A DNA stretch of 64,000 bases, from NCBI GenBank assembly GCA_947172415.1, contig OX359189.1:4912501-4976500 (forward strand), read 5' to 3'. The translations under genes and the position numbers were made by a program. Position 1 is the first letter of the stretch; each line of letters starts with the position of its first letter. The notes below the pieces were generated by a model. The model saw only the letters and a list, made by a program, of their open reading frames with translations. It was not told the origin of the DNA and did not search any database. Shown piece by piece: positions 21,186 through 33,650 of the stretch. This DNA is from Chondrosia reniformis (Eukaryota; Porifera; Demospongiae; Chondrillida; Chondrillidae).

Positions 21186-21560
21186 CAGGCCTGCCAACCT
21201 GAATTTTCCAAAAACCTTGAGACCCAGTAGGCCATAGGAAGCCAATAATAAGATAATTAAATTTGCCTCGTCAGCCATACATTTGCATTATTTTGTATAT
21301 GTTTATATGGCTAAGTGCCTGTACTTAACCTGCATATATTGTGCAATATGCAAGGTTGACGTCATCTAGAGATTGCATCATACTTACAGTCGCAGCTAAT
21401 CCACGGAATGGGGATAGACTACACTTTTTAACATGCAGAAAAAATCTGTGGCTGCTTGAGTACCCAAAATCCGTGAGTTTGAGTATCTACACCGAGAGAG
21501 AGTGAGATTTCGACTGAAACCGTGAGACTCACGGAAAATCCGGGAGAGTTGGCAGGCCTG
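21186..21560. mobile_element. 375-bp MITE, CAGGCCTGCCAAC family, copy 1
   Basis: Perfect 13-base terminal inverted repeats CAGGCCTGCCAAC / GTTGGCAGGCCTG, flanked by a 6-bp direct repeat TTTCCG (21180-21185 and 21561-21566). The interior is almost identical to the copy at 50105-50490 except for a replaced segment around 21260-21290. No coding capacity. The 6-bp duplication does not fit the usual 8 bp of hAT, TA of Tc1 or TTAA of piggyBac, so the mobilising family is open. Confidence 0.85.
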
Positions 21561-21742
21561 TTTCCGTAAAGTGACGCCTTTCACCCATACGTAGTTTAGG
21601 TTTCAAAGCGAAGGCATTTGTAGTGTAGTGAGACCAAGGCGAATAGCGAGTGTTAACCGAATATCGATCGAGCTGTTAATGAAGCTTAAGGCAGTTCTAT
21701 TCCCACTAGATTTTATAGCTACCTATATAACTGTAATATATA

Positions 21743-22379
21743 CGGTACACGTCACAAGTAACTTACTTTTTTCCGCAAACCTGCCGTATAGGTAATCCGA
21801 AGATTTCCGTGCGGCGAAGTGCAGTCATCCGAGAAGCGTCCGCGGACACCTCACGAATTGTCTGCGGACACCTCACAAAGTGTCCGTGGAATCGCCGAGA
21901 AGGATCTGTGCCATTCTGTGGATCCGAAGTGTCACGATGCCTGACGCCATTTCCTTGCAACGCGATAGAACGAGTGTAATATTGTGGGTGCAGTGTTTGT
22001 TTAATGAGGTGCAAAGTTTGTTTAACGAGGTGCGATATTATACGTATACTTAAAAATACATGTGTATGTATTGTTAAAAGGAATTATGTTACTGCCTACT
22101 CGAATTTGTGCAACTACGATTAGCATCTTGGGAATCGTTGGGTGTCCTCCCTTGCGTATGTTTCGCAAGATCCACAAATCGCTTTGTGGGTAGGCTGCAA
22201 AGTACACACATGCTCCGCAGACAGAGCACTTATGTACGTACGTTCCGCGGTCAGAGCACAGACGTTCCGCGGACACGGCACGGACGATACGTGGCTGGCT
22301 GCACAGCAATTCACAGGAATCCGCAACGGAATTCCTCGGAATTTGTCGTATTTCCGTAAGTTACTTGTGACATGTACCG
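21743..22379. mobile_element. 637-bp MITE with 24-bp TIRs and TA flanks
   Basis: CGGTACACGTCACAAGTAAC with CTTAC following at the left end is matched by the inverse complement at 22356-22379 with one mismatch. TA dinucleotides flank both ends (21741-21742, 22380-22381), consistent with Tc1/mariner-type insertion. The interior carries several copies of CCGCGGACAC and TCCGCGGTCAGAG and is unusually rich in CG. No transposase is encoded. Confidence 0.7.
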
Positions 22380-22424
22380 TACATATACATATATGCTCTG
22401 TTGTTGCACACAGCAACCATATAG

Positions 22425-22562
22425 GAAGAACTAAATGCCGCTACAAAGAGGAAAGCCGCAAAAAAACCAACCACTGCCACCAAACAAAAATTGCCCACAT
22501 GCAGGAAATGTGGACAGCCCATGAAGGGACACAAAGGATCCATGTGTGCCTCTGATCTTTAG
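22425..22562 (+). CDS. Terminal exon with zinc knuckle
   Basis: An acceptor (CCATATAG) opens a frame of 45 codons: a basic stretch (TKRKAAKKPTTATKQK) then LPTCRKCGQPMKGHKGSMC, with spacing C-x2-C-x6-H-x4-C, a CCHC-like knuckle, ending at TAG 22560-22562. Such short C-terminal exons with a basic linker plus zinc knuckle are common in multicopy sponge and cnidarian genes linked to transposases. Upstream exons were not found; the MITE at 21743-22379 sits just upstream and may have disrupted the gene. Confidence 0.35.
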   Translation, partial: EELNAATKRKAAKKPTTATKQKLPTCRKCGQPMKGHKGSMCASDL

Positions 22563-22659
22563 TTACGAATAAGGGAACTGTGTAATAATAGCGTTTTCAT
22601 TAATAATATTGAATTGGATATTAATTGCTTAGCATGCATGGAAAATATATATGGCAAGT

Positions 22660-23463
22660 GCCTAGGCAAATTTCTCAGATGGCCTGAGACATAGCCCTTT
22701 AGTGCTGCTGTTGGGTACAAGGTTCTTATTTTACTATAAACATAAGCTGGTAGTGGTCTCAGCCTACATATCCACAAAGCCATCTAATAAGCCAACGATT
22801 AGCTACGGCTCTCAGGAATGTGCAAGGTAAACAATTTTATTCAGTTTATATTCTTATATGCAGGAACGTTTATGCCTTACTCGTTCTCTGTTTGATTACC
22901 CCTTCTACAATATGTTCTTCCATTCTTATCCTTTCAAAGTCAAGACACATGCAACAAGACCGTCCTATTAGTCAAACTACTAAAGTCACTATGTAGGTTA
23001 ATACACTGAGATGGTTGCTGTCCTTCTTGACCACTTGATAGTTTGTCAGAAACATCCTGTATCTCCTTACAGCACCGATATTCTAACGTGCTACCTAGGT
23101 TGGCAACACTTACAATGCCCACAAGTACACCTATTTATATATTACAAATTGAATACGAACGTTAAGATTGACACGATATAAATGTTTAAAAACGAAGGCT
23201 GTGCATAAAATGTACGAGGAAGCAACAGGAACGGCTTGCTCAAATCTTGCCTGCAGTGTTTCTGCTGTTAAACCGTTGGTGTCACCTTCGACTTCTTCAT
23301 AATCTTCACTTTCACCCACGATGGCCAAAGGCTCGTCTTCATACTGCATATACATTGATGAATACTCACCTAATCCTTCACTGGAGGAATCATCACCTTC
23401 TGCTGTATCTTCTGAAGACGAAATATCGCTATTCTCGAACGAACCATCACTTTCTGCTGACAT
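22660..23463 (-). pseudogene. P2X7 cytoplasmic-domain-like zinc protein, spliced, broken
   Basis: Exon 1 (23463-23216) encodes an acidic N-terminus ending in GLTAETLQARFEQAVPVAS. A GTACAT donor and AAATAG acceptor join it to exon 2 (from 23130), which reads CTCGHCK, then after a one-base shift YRCCKEIQDVSDKLS, CINLHSDF. A third segment (about 22815-22670) has RAVANRWLIRWLCGYVG, then in another frame PLPAYVYSKIRTLYP. The CxCGxC, YRCC and RWxxG...RPLPACVxxxIR order is that of the P2X7 intracellular (ballast) domain, a zinc-binding module that occurs as stand-alone proteins in invertebrates. Two frameshifts mean it is probably a pseudogene. Family recognised from motifs. Confidence 0.65.
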
Positions 23464-24750
23464 AATTGTACAATAAGTGTCTTTGATTCTCTCTATTTAA
23501 CCTTGGGGTGTCAAACCTGTGACGTCACAGGGGTGTGTCCATGCGACAAGAATTATGATCAATTTTGACCGTCAAAGGTACCATGAAAACTCGATTTCCG
23601 TACCATAAAAGGATAGACCGTTTGAGCAAGAAGGGTAAAAACTACCAGAAAATGATATATTTTTTGAAAGATTTAGTTTCATAGGCACTTTAAATCTATA
23701 GGTAGCCTAGCTATAAACCGCATGGGAACTTGCCAAACTCGGCTATAAAAACATGCGACTATGTTCCAGTTATAATGTCCACCTTTCCAATTAAAATGGC
23801 CATTATTTCCGGTATTGTTGCGTAGCGATTGATAGCATCATCTTTACAATCTATTACTGTAAATTATGTATTAATTAACAACTCCTATATACTAATTGCT
23901 GCACCTATAGATACAGCATATATATACGCACATAAAGTATATCTTTAGTATATCAAGGATAAAAATTGACTTACCTCATGATGGATTTGTCAAATGCTTC
24001 ATTTGTTGTGAACGAAGGAGGTTGTATCGTCATATGCACAGCAAAGCAGCCATCAACAAAAAGGCAGTCCCAGGATTCGTCTCAAGACAGCCCCCCCTAA
24101 AAAACGAAGTCACTGACAAAGCTTTGCTTCTATCAAACGAAGTGTCATCATAGGAGTTGCCCCTTCTTCATTTATCAAAGCAGTTCTTACTCAAATAAGA
24201 GGAAGCCTTTCAAACTGTGCTATAACTTTCCAAACTGCAACTGTCCAAATTGTGTATTTGTTCACTGGGCTCCACCTTCCTTTCCAAAAACCGACCAGGA
24301 ACAGGAGCACCCTGCTGAAGTACCCCCACATGCCCATCAAAAACCTTGCAGGAACTAGAGCAGGAGCACCCTGCAGAAGTTCCCCTACATCCTATGGACA
24401 TCACTGAAGATGATGCTACCATCCGTGAAAACGATTCCTAACAGATTCTAAAACTATTTCTTTTACTATTATTGTAATATTAACTATTAATTTACTACAT
24501 TTAAATCATATTCACACTATATCTTATACTATAAAAATGGCCGCCCCTAAGGCAACAATTATGAAATCGGCTATACCATTTGTAGACATTCTCATATCGT
24601 ATCCTAATTTTTTGCCATGATATAGTCCGTTCATAAATCCATCAATATACTGTCTTTCGTTTATACATTGGTTTTACCCATCACATGTTTGATTCTCTCT
24701 TCGTACCTATCGACTATCCTCTTTGTCGATTTGACTACATCATACGAATC
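23464..24750. other. Intergenic with a possible C2H2-like fragment
   Basis: Mostly AT-rich. Near 23985-24100 plus strand, GFVKCFICCERRRLYRHMH looks like a C2H2-type finger followed by a lysine-rich linker, and 24285-24440 encodes a duplicated EQEHPAEVP motif and acidic tail in two frames. No splice structure or family could be established, so no gene is called. Confidence 0.3.
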
Positions 24751-25510
24751 TCTCTTCGTACCTATACACTATCCCCTTTGTTGATTTGATTACATGATAC
24801 AAACAATGAATCAATATCGATTCCATTTAATACAATATATACAACAAATAAATATAACCTGTTACTACCCTTATAGATCTCATATTTACCACTCATAAAG
24901 TCTATGAGGGAATCTATATAGTGGAAGATGTTGCACTGGGTTTCTCTGATCACTCACTAGCCATCCTAAACACTGAAGTATTGATATCGACGGTGACGGG
25001 AAGCTCACAGTTTATTCATACCAAAGGACTGGCACATATACATTGAAGAGCTAAAAAGAAACAGGGAGCAAGTGCCCTGGGATATATGTTCAATTTTGAT
25101 GATAATGATGATCAATGGGGAGTTTGGCATGAACTTTTCTTGTAGTCTTTAATAAACATGCACCTCTCTGAAAGGTATGTGCTAGAAAGCAACATTAGCC
25201 ATAGGTTGATAAAGAAGTACGGAAACTCATGTCTGCAAGAAACTATTGTTTGACTAAAGCTAGGGAAGCCAGATGACCGGACAAAGTTTAAAAGATTTGT
25301 GAATGCTATTACTACCTTATTGAGAAGAAAGAGGAAAGAATATTTTATGATCTCGTTTTAAAGAATAAGAGGGATGACTGTCAGCAGTTCTGGCATAACA
25401 TGAGAGCAATATTTCCAGAAACCAACAAACAAATTTACCTTCCTAAATCAAGGGGAAGAAGTGTCTGATCCCCAAGGTGTTGCCCACCTGTTTAGCTGTT
25501 TCCATATTCC
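24750..25510 (+). pseudogene. LINE fragment (end of AP endonuclease and linker)
   Basis: VEDVALGFSDHSLAILNTEV contains the S-D-H catalytic motif that closes the AP-type endonuclease of non-LTR retrotransposons. Downstream, in changing frames, come VWHEL, HAPLSER, DRTKFKRFVNAI, RKRKEYFYDLVLKN and QQFWHNMRAIFPE, the typical linker between endonuclease and reverse transcriptase. The RT itself is missing, since a piggyBac remnant begins at about 25560. Many frameshifts show it is old. The clade (CR1, L2 or similar) cannot be decided. Confidence 0.6.
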
Positions 25511-25559
25511 CATACCTCAATGGCTTTCAATCGGCACTCCTTTAACACATCCATGACTG

Positions 25560-27260
25560 CTTACCCCTTTTTGGACCAGTAGCGGTGAAGGCCGGCGACA
25601 ATTTAAAATGGCCGAATTTATTTATAAGTTGGCTGGCAATCTGTAGTATAAATTCCTTCTGGGTAAACTGTTTAGTGGCTGTCTCCTTGTAAATAACGAA
25701 GGCATTTACTACTGCCAGGTCTAGTAAAAAGTAAAAAATCCTCAGCCACTATTTCTTGGATTTTTTACTGCAAGAGTAGGTCTTGCGCCTAAAATGGAAA
25801 GATCAACCCCACCGATATAAGTATTACATAATTTAATGCTTTCTGGGCAAGGAACCTGCTGCCTAGTGCCATCCTTTGCTGTCCTCATTTCATTACATGA
25901 GTGGTGTTATGGGGATGAACTAATGTATTAATGATGGCAACTGGTTTTTTGTCTATCCAAACCAGCCACTCAGTTTTGCCATATTAACAAATATGGATTT
26001 GTGTCCCTACCTTGGCAGTGTCTTTCCGAGGGTCTTCAAATCCCGTAGAGCCTCAGGAAATCCCCTTTGGTTTACACGAGCAGTCCCAAAAAGGTATGTC
26101 TGCTTCTGGTGGAGGGAATAGGCTAGAGAAGGACTGGTGAAAAAGTTGTCTGTATAAACATGGTGACTTCTGCCTTGTATGGAATGGCAGAGCATCTGAA
26201 CAACTTTTCCACCTAATTAGGTGGTAAAAAGGTGTTTTCCAGTATTTCAGGGTTTTTCTGTTTGCATTGCCATATGACAAGTACTGGTCAGATTTGTCAA
26301 CCCAGCTCTTCTTCTTGGGAAACAATGTGGATAAATGAAGCAATAGCTTCAAATCTGTGCCTGCTCATAAGTTGTGCTAATACAAGCATTCCTTGAGCAC
26401 GGTTTAAATTCCAAGCCTGACGATACAATTGTATGTGGATAATACCCAATAGAACAAGAACTGCCAAGAATCTTGTGAGCTCTTCTTTGGTAAGGTCATG
26501 TCTTTTAAAGGGGCGGTAAGTGTACATTTTATCATTTTTCTTCAATTCTGCATGCCTGTTGGTGCATCTTACCAGCCTCTCTAATATAGCATCACCAAAT
26601 AAGAGCTCAAAAAGATCCAGGGCTGAAGAGTTCTCAGAAATATGTGGCTGAGGATTTCGTAATGGACAAAAATCAGGTAAATGAACACCTAAAGAGTGAA
26701 CTATAACTATGGATGATACAATATTTGGAAGGGCTGTACCTGTCACCTATATAGACCCAATACTTTGCTCTCTGCCTCAACTCACTCTTCCCCTGCCATT
26801 CCCTCTCCCCCTAGGCCTACCCTTACATTCCTATTCCCTCTTTGTGTCCTTGTTACCCTTCTAACATTACTTGCACTAGGCATATCATCATTATTAGCAC
26901 TCTCAACTGGAAGTCTGACTCAGGCTCACAATCAGATTCCATGTGACTACTCATGCTGTCCTCTGATTCCTCTCCACTCCCACTGCTAGTTATATCAAAA
27001 AGGGGCGATTTCAGTCATCTTCATCTTGACTACTTTTCTGATGATGTTAAAGAAGGAAGCGTCTTTTTAGTAACTCACTGACCATGTAATCAAGTATGCT
27101 CAGATTGCCGATTTCTTAATTAGCTAATTGCCTCTCTTTTTCAGAGGAATCACTTCCTTTCTCCATACAATCATCTTCATCATTTTCAGAAGTTCTCTCT
27201 AAAACAGTTTCGTTACAATTTAAGAACGATATTACTTCTTTTTTGGAATAGGATGCCTTA
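25560..27260 (-). pseudogene. piggyBac transposase remnant
   Basis: Minus-strand reading gives an acidic N-terminus (around 27000-27250, EESEDSMSSHMESDCEPESD), then LDLFELLFGDAILERLVRCTN, HDLTKEELTRFLAVLVLLGI, VYTDNFFTSPSLAYSL (with the second catalytic Asp, D-N-F-F), YLFGTARVNQRGFP and finally CPESIKLCNTYIGGVDLS (third Asp, G-G-V-D). These are the conserved blocks of piggyBac DDD transposases, which insert at TTAA. Numerous frameshifts and stops; the first catalytic Asp block is not preserved (around 26280). It is not closely similar to the intact piggyBac at 60378. Confidence 0.75.
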
Positions 27261-28189
27261 GATTTGGTAAGTGACGCTATTTTGTTGTTGCGTATCCAAG
27301 GTTGTACTATCAGTATACGTAAAAATACACAGAAAATTCACTATTATCTCTGATAAGCTCTAGCTCGGCCTACTTTTAATATAAGGGAAAACTACTCCAA
27401 TGAAATCAGACCCTTTCATTGTGCAATCAACGCGGCAGAAAGGCTCACCCCCGATTTTCTTTTGCATTTCTTAAACTTCCTGTGGAAATTCTGCGGTCCG
27501 ATTTGTGGTAACGCTTCCTTATTTAGTGAAAGGTTTGCAATGTAAGTACTTGGGCTACTTGTATGCGTAACTAGAATAACACGTGCACGTGTACCTAATT
27601 AAAAATGGCAGTTGATAGAAGTTATGAAAGAAATCCATGTGGCAAAGTCCCTTTTTTAACTTTCTTGAGAGTGGCAGGAACCTTGATGGAAAGTGTTTGC
27701 CTTTCAGGTTTGTAGAGGAAGAGATCGCCGGCTTGGCTTAGGAAAAGTGACACTATTTTATGTCATCTGATATGTCTGGCAGCTGATGGGTCCCAACACT
27801 GTCATCATCAAATGTTTCGCATATAGACCTGAGGACTTCAAGAACGCAACTAGTACACACAGTTGTGTCATCTGTCAGATTAGAGCCAACATCAGAAAAG
27901 TATGTTTTAAGATCTCTAAGTTAATTATAAATAAAATGATATTGTTTTACATGACCATTATGCACCATACATGAGATTGTCTGTACCTATTCAAATGTTA
28001 CATTAGTAAATCACAGGCGATATTCTTTCCTTTAATCCCATGTAAGTTCACAAATCTGTGTAATTGAATTAGATACATTTTTTAAAATTCAGCTGAAAGC
28101 ACAAGTAGTGTATGTACATACCTACAGTAGTTTATGTACTTACCTAGAGTATAGCAGTTAGTGCTGCATACGCTGAGAAGACAAATAGT
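27261..28189. other. Intergenic, nothing recognised
   Basis: AT-rich. A short frame at 27786-27974 (HSCVICQIRANIRK) has no domain that I recognise. Confidence 0.35.
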
Positions 28190-29206
28190 AAAAGTGATTT
28201 AGCATGATGACAATTTCATTTGCATAGTTTCTCCTACATACTTTGCCTAAAAGTACTTTTATCAAAGGCAGTATACGATCTCCATCACCTTCCCTTGTTG
28301 TGTCCCTGTAATGATACCATAGCAACAGTAATGTTCAGAGTCCCTTGGTATGTGTTAGGGTGTTATCCTCATCATTCAAGCCTGTCTGGCATTGTTCTGT
28401 AGGGACAAATTGTGTTAAAATATTTAGAGCTAGCTTTGATACTTGAGGTTGATCTGTGAGTCCTTCACTAGTCAATAACTCGTCAGTTGTTTTATTTGTG
28501 AGGAAGGCAGCTGCTGCTATAATGTAGGAAACTAGAATGACCTCGGCAAAGTCCTCAACAGCATTTACATATTTCTTTGGTTCTCAGCCAATTGAGGTTC
28601 TGTTCAGAACATTCTGCAGATGGCAGAGTGTTCCATTCTCTGAGTGGCTGTTTGTGTAGTAGTGATTCCAAATGACCTAGCATTAATTCATAATAATAGA
28701 ATTAGTTTGTGTGATTGCCATTAAGTGTTCAAATCTAGCGTTTACAGTTAAAAGGCACAACCTTGTATGCCGGTCTTCAAATGTGGGTACTAAACCTTCT
28801 AGTCTACTGGCCTCTGTGTTTTCAGAATGTCGGGATGCCTTAGCTGCCCTAGCTCTTGCCACCGTCAGTTGATCTCCTCCTAGGTATACTGGGTGGATGA
28901 CCTGTGTCTTTTGTTGGATAGTTATTCCTTCTTCAGGTATTTCAATCTCTTTTTCTTCCTGACGTGTAGGTACATACTTGTGTAGATCCTTGAGGATAGA
29001 AATCATTTCCTTTACTATGTTTTCATTCTTTAATATCACTCCTATGGGCTTCTACATTGTGTTATTCATCATGTCAGTAGAGTAAAATATGAATAAGACC
29101 TGATTTAATCAGGGTGCTGTAATATACTTACCACTTGACATTTCTTCTGTGAAAGAATGTGGAATATGCATTTGTATGTCTTGCCATTGCTTGTGGTAAC
29201 CTGCAA
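28190..29206 (-). CDS. DUF6589-like protein, spliced (partial)
   Basis: Minus-strand exon 29206-29137 encodes GYHKQWQDIQMHIPHSFTEE and ends at a GTAAGT donor; an acceptor (CCCATAG) at 29042 joins it in phase to 29041-28683 with MISILKDLHKYVP, YLGGDQLTVARARAAK, RLEGLVPTFEDRHTRLCLL. Further segments near 28590-28380 (NAVEDFAEVILVSYIIAAAA) and 28320-28200 (REGDGDRILPLIKVL, RRNYANEIVIML) complete the order of DUF6589 proteins, whose G-D-Q-L-T and R-E-G-D-G motifs are characteristic. The function of the family is unknown; it is multicopy in many invertebrates and fungi. Frame changes near 28640 may be introns or lesions. Confidence 0.5.
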
Positions 29207-31242
29207 TGTTGTTTACTAGAAATCTACAGGTAGGATGTGGTTAGTTTGTATAGTCAGTGGTTTAATGTATATATATACCGAATGCTGCTTGTAAATTTTC
29301 ATCAGGTAGGTGTGCATGGCCTACCTGGATACGTAATTGATAAAAAATGCCTTTATTGATGCCAAATCACTATTAGATGGCAAAATGTTGTCCAGTTCAT
29401 TGTAGTTTGGTTTACATGGTGCACTGTCATCCAACGAAGCACACTGATACAGGGATAGGCTGCGTTATAGCGATCGTCACATAACAATCGCTAATTAGTA
29501 AAGAATGTTCATTTTTTAATCGTTATAGTGAATGCGTTATTTAGCGTTAGTCCATACAGATTCTGCGTTTTAAAGACTCTCTAGTAATACCCTATTCACC
29601 CAATTCGAAACACTTACCTTTTGTTGGCGAATAAATAATAAGCAGTAACGCGAGCAAATCCACAATTGAAGGTCAAACTTCCACGAATTGCTTTGGCTTT
29701 TCTTGGCATTTCTTTGAATGATTTTAGGCGATTTTCACTCGAGAAATTAAGTAACACTTTAGCCAAAGCGTAAATATATACATACGAACGCCCAGCCAAT
29801 GATCGCCGACTATTGCACTTCCAAAAATACCGTTAGCTGTATTTGCGTTAGACGAAACATGATAGGTGTTAAATGACAATGACTTTATTTAACTGTATTT
29901 ATGAATATCATTACAACTGCCGAAAATGTCGGCGAAGTGTTGTGTGAAGAAAATCGTTTTGTGCTTAGTCTAGAAGAACAGTTGGACAACGCCGATGGTT
30001 TCATAGTGATCAGTAAGTGTTGCTATAAAAAACTGTCAGCCTCGGTATCGATTCCTTCTTCATTAGTCAAGTTATGGCCAAATTTGTTCTTGTTAATTAC
30101 ACTTAATACTGACATTTTCTTTATTATCTCAAGAAAGGAAAGCTGTATTAAAACCGAGGCCAACAGATTTTTAATTTAACCTATAAGGATTCCAATGATG
30201 TACAGAAATTGGCTGTAGCTCTTCCAAGAACTAAGCACAAACCTTATGAGTGTTGTAAACGGGTGCTAATTCGGCGGAGAATTTCCAAGAAAATGTTTAT
30301 TTGATGCCCTTCAAAATTTGTAAGACTATTATTCTAACAATAAAGACTTTAAATATAAATTTTGAAAGGCATTAGTTATTCCTATGCTGAGAAATTAACA
30401 GGTAAAAGTATTAATGGATTAACGCAATTTAACGCAGAACAGCCATACGGCGCCTGTGCATAGGAAATACGGTCTTTGACAGCATATGCATTAAAGTAAT
30501 GTAAGGATTTAGTTAGGTCTATCATGCATATACACTGGATTCTACTTTTTAGACTTTACCTAAGTACTGAATGTGTACCATAAACTCTTTCTATGTTTGG
30601 TTGTGTTGTCCCCAAGTGGATGTTCCAATGCTTTACTGGTATTCATTGATTCTTCCTGATTGTGGTACTCCATGCATTCTGCCTTTCCTCTCTACAAACA
30701 CCCCATTCCTATATTTTTATGTATATGGTGTAAGAATATAGCCAATCCTGTTTTTGATAGTATTACTTTGTCTGCATAGGGCTGTAAAGTAGCCTACTAG
30801 AATCCCTCCACTGAATAACTTTCTTGTCATAAAGAGATCCTAGGTTTTGAAGTTTTCTGTTAAGGTTGACTGGATGTACACTTTACATTGGGGGTTGCAG
30901 AGCTGCCAAGTTACATTAGTGAGGATGCTGGAGATTCGACCGTACCCATATATTCAAAGGCGCTCTCGCGAGCCTTCCACTAACTGATTATTTATATTTT
31001 AATTGTCACCTTGACAAGAACCCATGCAATAATGCATATAACATATCATTCATATAGCTAAAAAAATCATAATTACAGTTGTAGCTTATTACACGACAAT
31101 GTGCAAAATACTTTTAGCCATGTAAAAAAGCATATATCATGTTAACTGTATAAATGCCACATGTATATTATAGTCTTCAGCAAAGTTTAACAAGTCTAAC
31201 AGTTATAGAAAACCATACCATACCATAAAATAAAACAGTTCA
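29207..31242. other. Gap without confident genes
   Basis: The first 200 bases may carry further upstream exons of the DUF6589-like gene. Two open frames (29799-29614 minus and 29901-30179 plus, the latter ending near a GTAAGTG at 30013) have no recognised domain. Repeated GCGTTA and TTAACGC words near 29465 and 30420 hint at a degraded inverted-repeat element, not firmly enough to call. Confidence 0.3.
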
Positions 31243-33373
31243 CTAGTGCCTTGATGAATGAGCCTTATTATACTCCCAAGTAGCTTTCTTAGCTTTCACA
31301 AGAAGATCTTTTGTAGGGTCAAATTTTTCGCATGGTTCTTCAACTCCTAACTTCACTTGCAGAATTGACTGTAGGGTTCCATCAAGCCCAAGGCTTGGGC
31401 GAAACGGTGTTTTGTTATTGCGAACCATACTGAATACCCTTTCCTCACTTGCATTGGAGTGAGGAACGACTAGTACCGACACTGCCACTTTAGCCAACCT
31501 CTTAAACTTAGGCTCCGATGAGCCGATCTGCAGGACTTTACACAAATACCCCCAAAGAATGTCAATCTGGTAGTATGTCTCCTCATCTTCACCAACTTTG
31601 GCTTCAGCCCACACCTCAGGGGGAATATCTGTATCACGTAACAACTGATAACTGATAAATTCTTCCTGCAGCAATTCCATCTCATGAGGCTCCATCAAAG
31701 CATGCAGATGTGGAAAGCGATGGACAAAGCTTTCCACTGCGTCAAATGTTGCCTCTTCCCTCTTTTCAAAATTCTAGAATCTGGCAGAGTGCAAAAATTC
31801 ATCTTTTAGTGGAAAAGTGCTCTTGACATACTGCGTTGCTCTAGTGTAGAACATGCGAACACCCATATAAAACTTATCCACGGCAGAATCAGCAATATCT
31901 CCATCATCCAATAGCTTTCGCAGGGTTTGTTTGGTAACAAAGCCAACAAAGAGACTGGAATCATCCATCTGATTAGCCACTGAAAGGAAGTCCAGATCAA
32001 GCAATGTCCCACTTTCTATGGCATCCTTTATGACCCTCATTTTCATGAACTTGCTGAGTATCTTGCTCACAAACAACTCCATTTTGTCTTGGAGGAGGTG
32101 GATGCATGGGGTCTCGCGCTGCAAAAATGTGTTGAATGAGGTAAAACTTGGCAAAACTGCCTGGTAAAACATCAGATATACTTCAGTAATTGGATTACCA
32201 AAATGCTGCCTCAAACGCTGAAATCTTGTCTGGATTTCTTCTTCAGATAAGAAGTAACTCGTCAGTGCTTGGTATTGCTGCAGGGTACGCTGAACAGCAT
32301 GCTCCATGCTCAGCCAACGTGTCGAAACATGCTTAACAACAGCTCTGTATTGCATATCGCAGAATGTGCAAAACTCAGCTAGGGTATTCTTTCTTTTTGT
32401 ACTTTTATCAAACCAATAAAACAAGTCAACTAGAAGGTCTTCCATATCACAGCCAGTTTCTGCTTCAAAAGCATTTCCTGTTTGGGTGGCGGTATTGTGC
32501 ACCATGTGACAGGGGCAACCAATGAAATATACGGATGGATTTTCTTGGTGTACCCTTGTTAGGATCGAGTTCCTACAGCCAAGATTCACACTGGTATTAT
32601 CGACACTGAATGCCACACAGTAATTCCAGTCTATGCCAAAATGCGTCAGAGTGTCGTTGATTTTTCCATATATACTTTCTGTTCACATCAAAAATCCTCA
32701 CAGTGAGGGGATTCATTTTCTGTAGCCCTGAATCATTTGATCCATCGGTTGCTAATGAGAATGGCTCGGCTTTCATTTTGTCAACCAACGACATCTGGAA
32801 GTACTGCCCTACAGCCCCATTCAGGATACAGGTTGCCTTTGTACGTGCGCATGAGTATGCTTTTGCGATTTCACTGTCAGAGAAGACATCTCTTAACAGT
32901 GGACTTAAATGGTCTGCGACTGCTATGGGCACATTGTGGTGAGCAAGGACAGTGGTTATTTTAACCTCTGCCCTTGTGACTTTGTCATGAATGGGATGCA
33001 CTGTAGGCCTGAAGAACGCACCAATTTGCTGCTGCTTTTCACGGGCCTTTATATTATCTACATGCTTCTTCCCAACAATGTGGCGTCTCACATCTTTCTC
33101 CCCCTGATGCTCACAACTGACAGAACAATCGCAGAAAGTACATTTGAACTTGTACTTACTGCTGCTTGCTTGAATGCATGGCCATTTCTTGCTCCAGTCT
33201 GGGTTATACTTTGTGCCATACTTAGCAGCCCCAGCCAACTTCCTTGTCTTACAGGGAGGCCCCTCAGTTTCATTATCAGTCGCATCATCATCACCATCAT
33301 TCATTTCATCAACCGATACATCATGTAACTCATCTGCTTGTTCCTTCTCCATCCTAGACTCTCTGAGACTCAA
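31243..33373 (-). pseudogene. hAT transposase with BED finger
   Basis: The N-terminal part (33373-32597) has an acidic start, then a BED-type zinc finger (FKCTFCDCSVSC with HIVGKKH) and a hAT core start (EPFSLATDGSNDSG, with the first catalytic Asp). The middle (32616-31774) contains VAFSVDNTSVNLGCRNSI, YFIGCPCHMVHNTA and TRWLSMEHAVQR. The C-terminus (31737-31243) holds the hAT dimerisation block: KRLAKVAVSVLVVPHSNASE then ERVFSMVRNNKTPF. hAT enzymes cut and paste with 8-bp duplications. Lesions: a deletion of roughly 15-20 codons with a frameshift near 32665, and one in-frame TAG at 31774-31776 after which the same frame continues. TIRs were not located. Confidence 0.85.
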
Positions 33374-33650
33374 GACTAAACGGATACGTCGAGTCAGTAG
33401 ACGGTAGTCGAACAGAAACCAAAGTCTGGGTGAAAGGTAGCTACCTCACAAGACACGCGGTTTTCAGACGTTTCAGTATGCTCAGACAGCCAAAAAAAGA
33501 AAAGGCTTCCATGTGAGAGAGCCTAGCCAACTGACTTGTCACGTGCGAACCTATAGCCAGCGCTTGTATAGTCGTCGCTTTGAAGATTGCTATTGTTAGA
33601 ATCTGGGATGACGAGCAGCCATATTTTTCAATTTGTGACGTCAGCAAAAA

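Noticed and set aside
29460..30445. Possible degenerate inverted-repeat element with GCGTTA / TAACGC ends
   Set aside because: Only short words match and no target duplication is visible.
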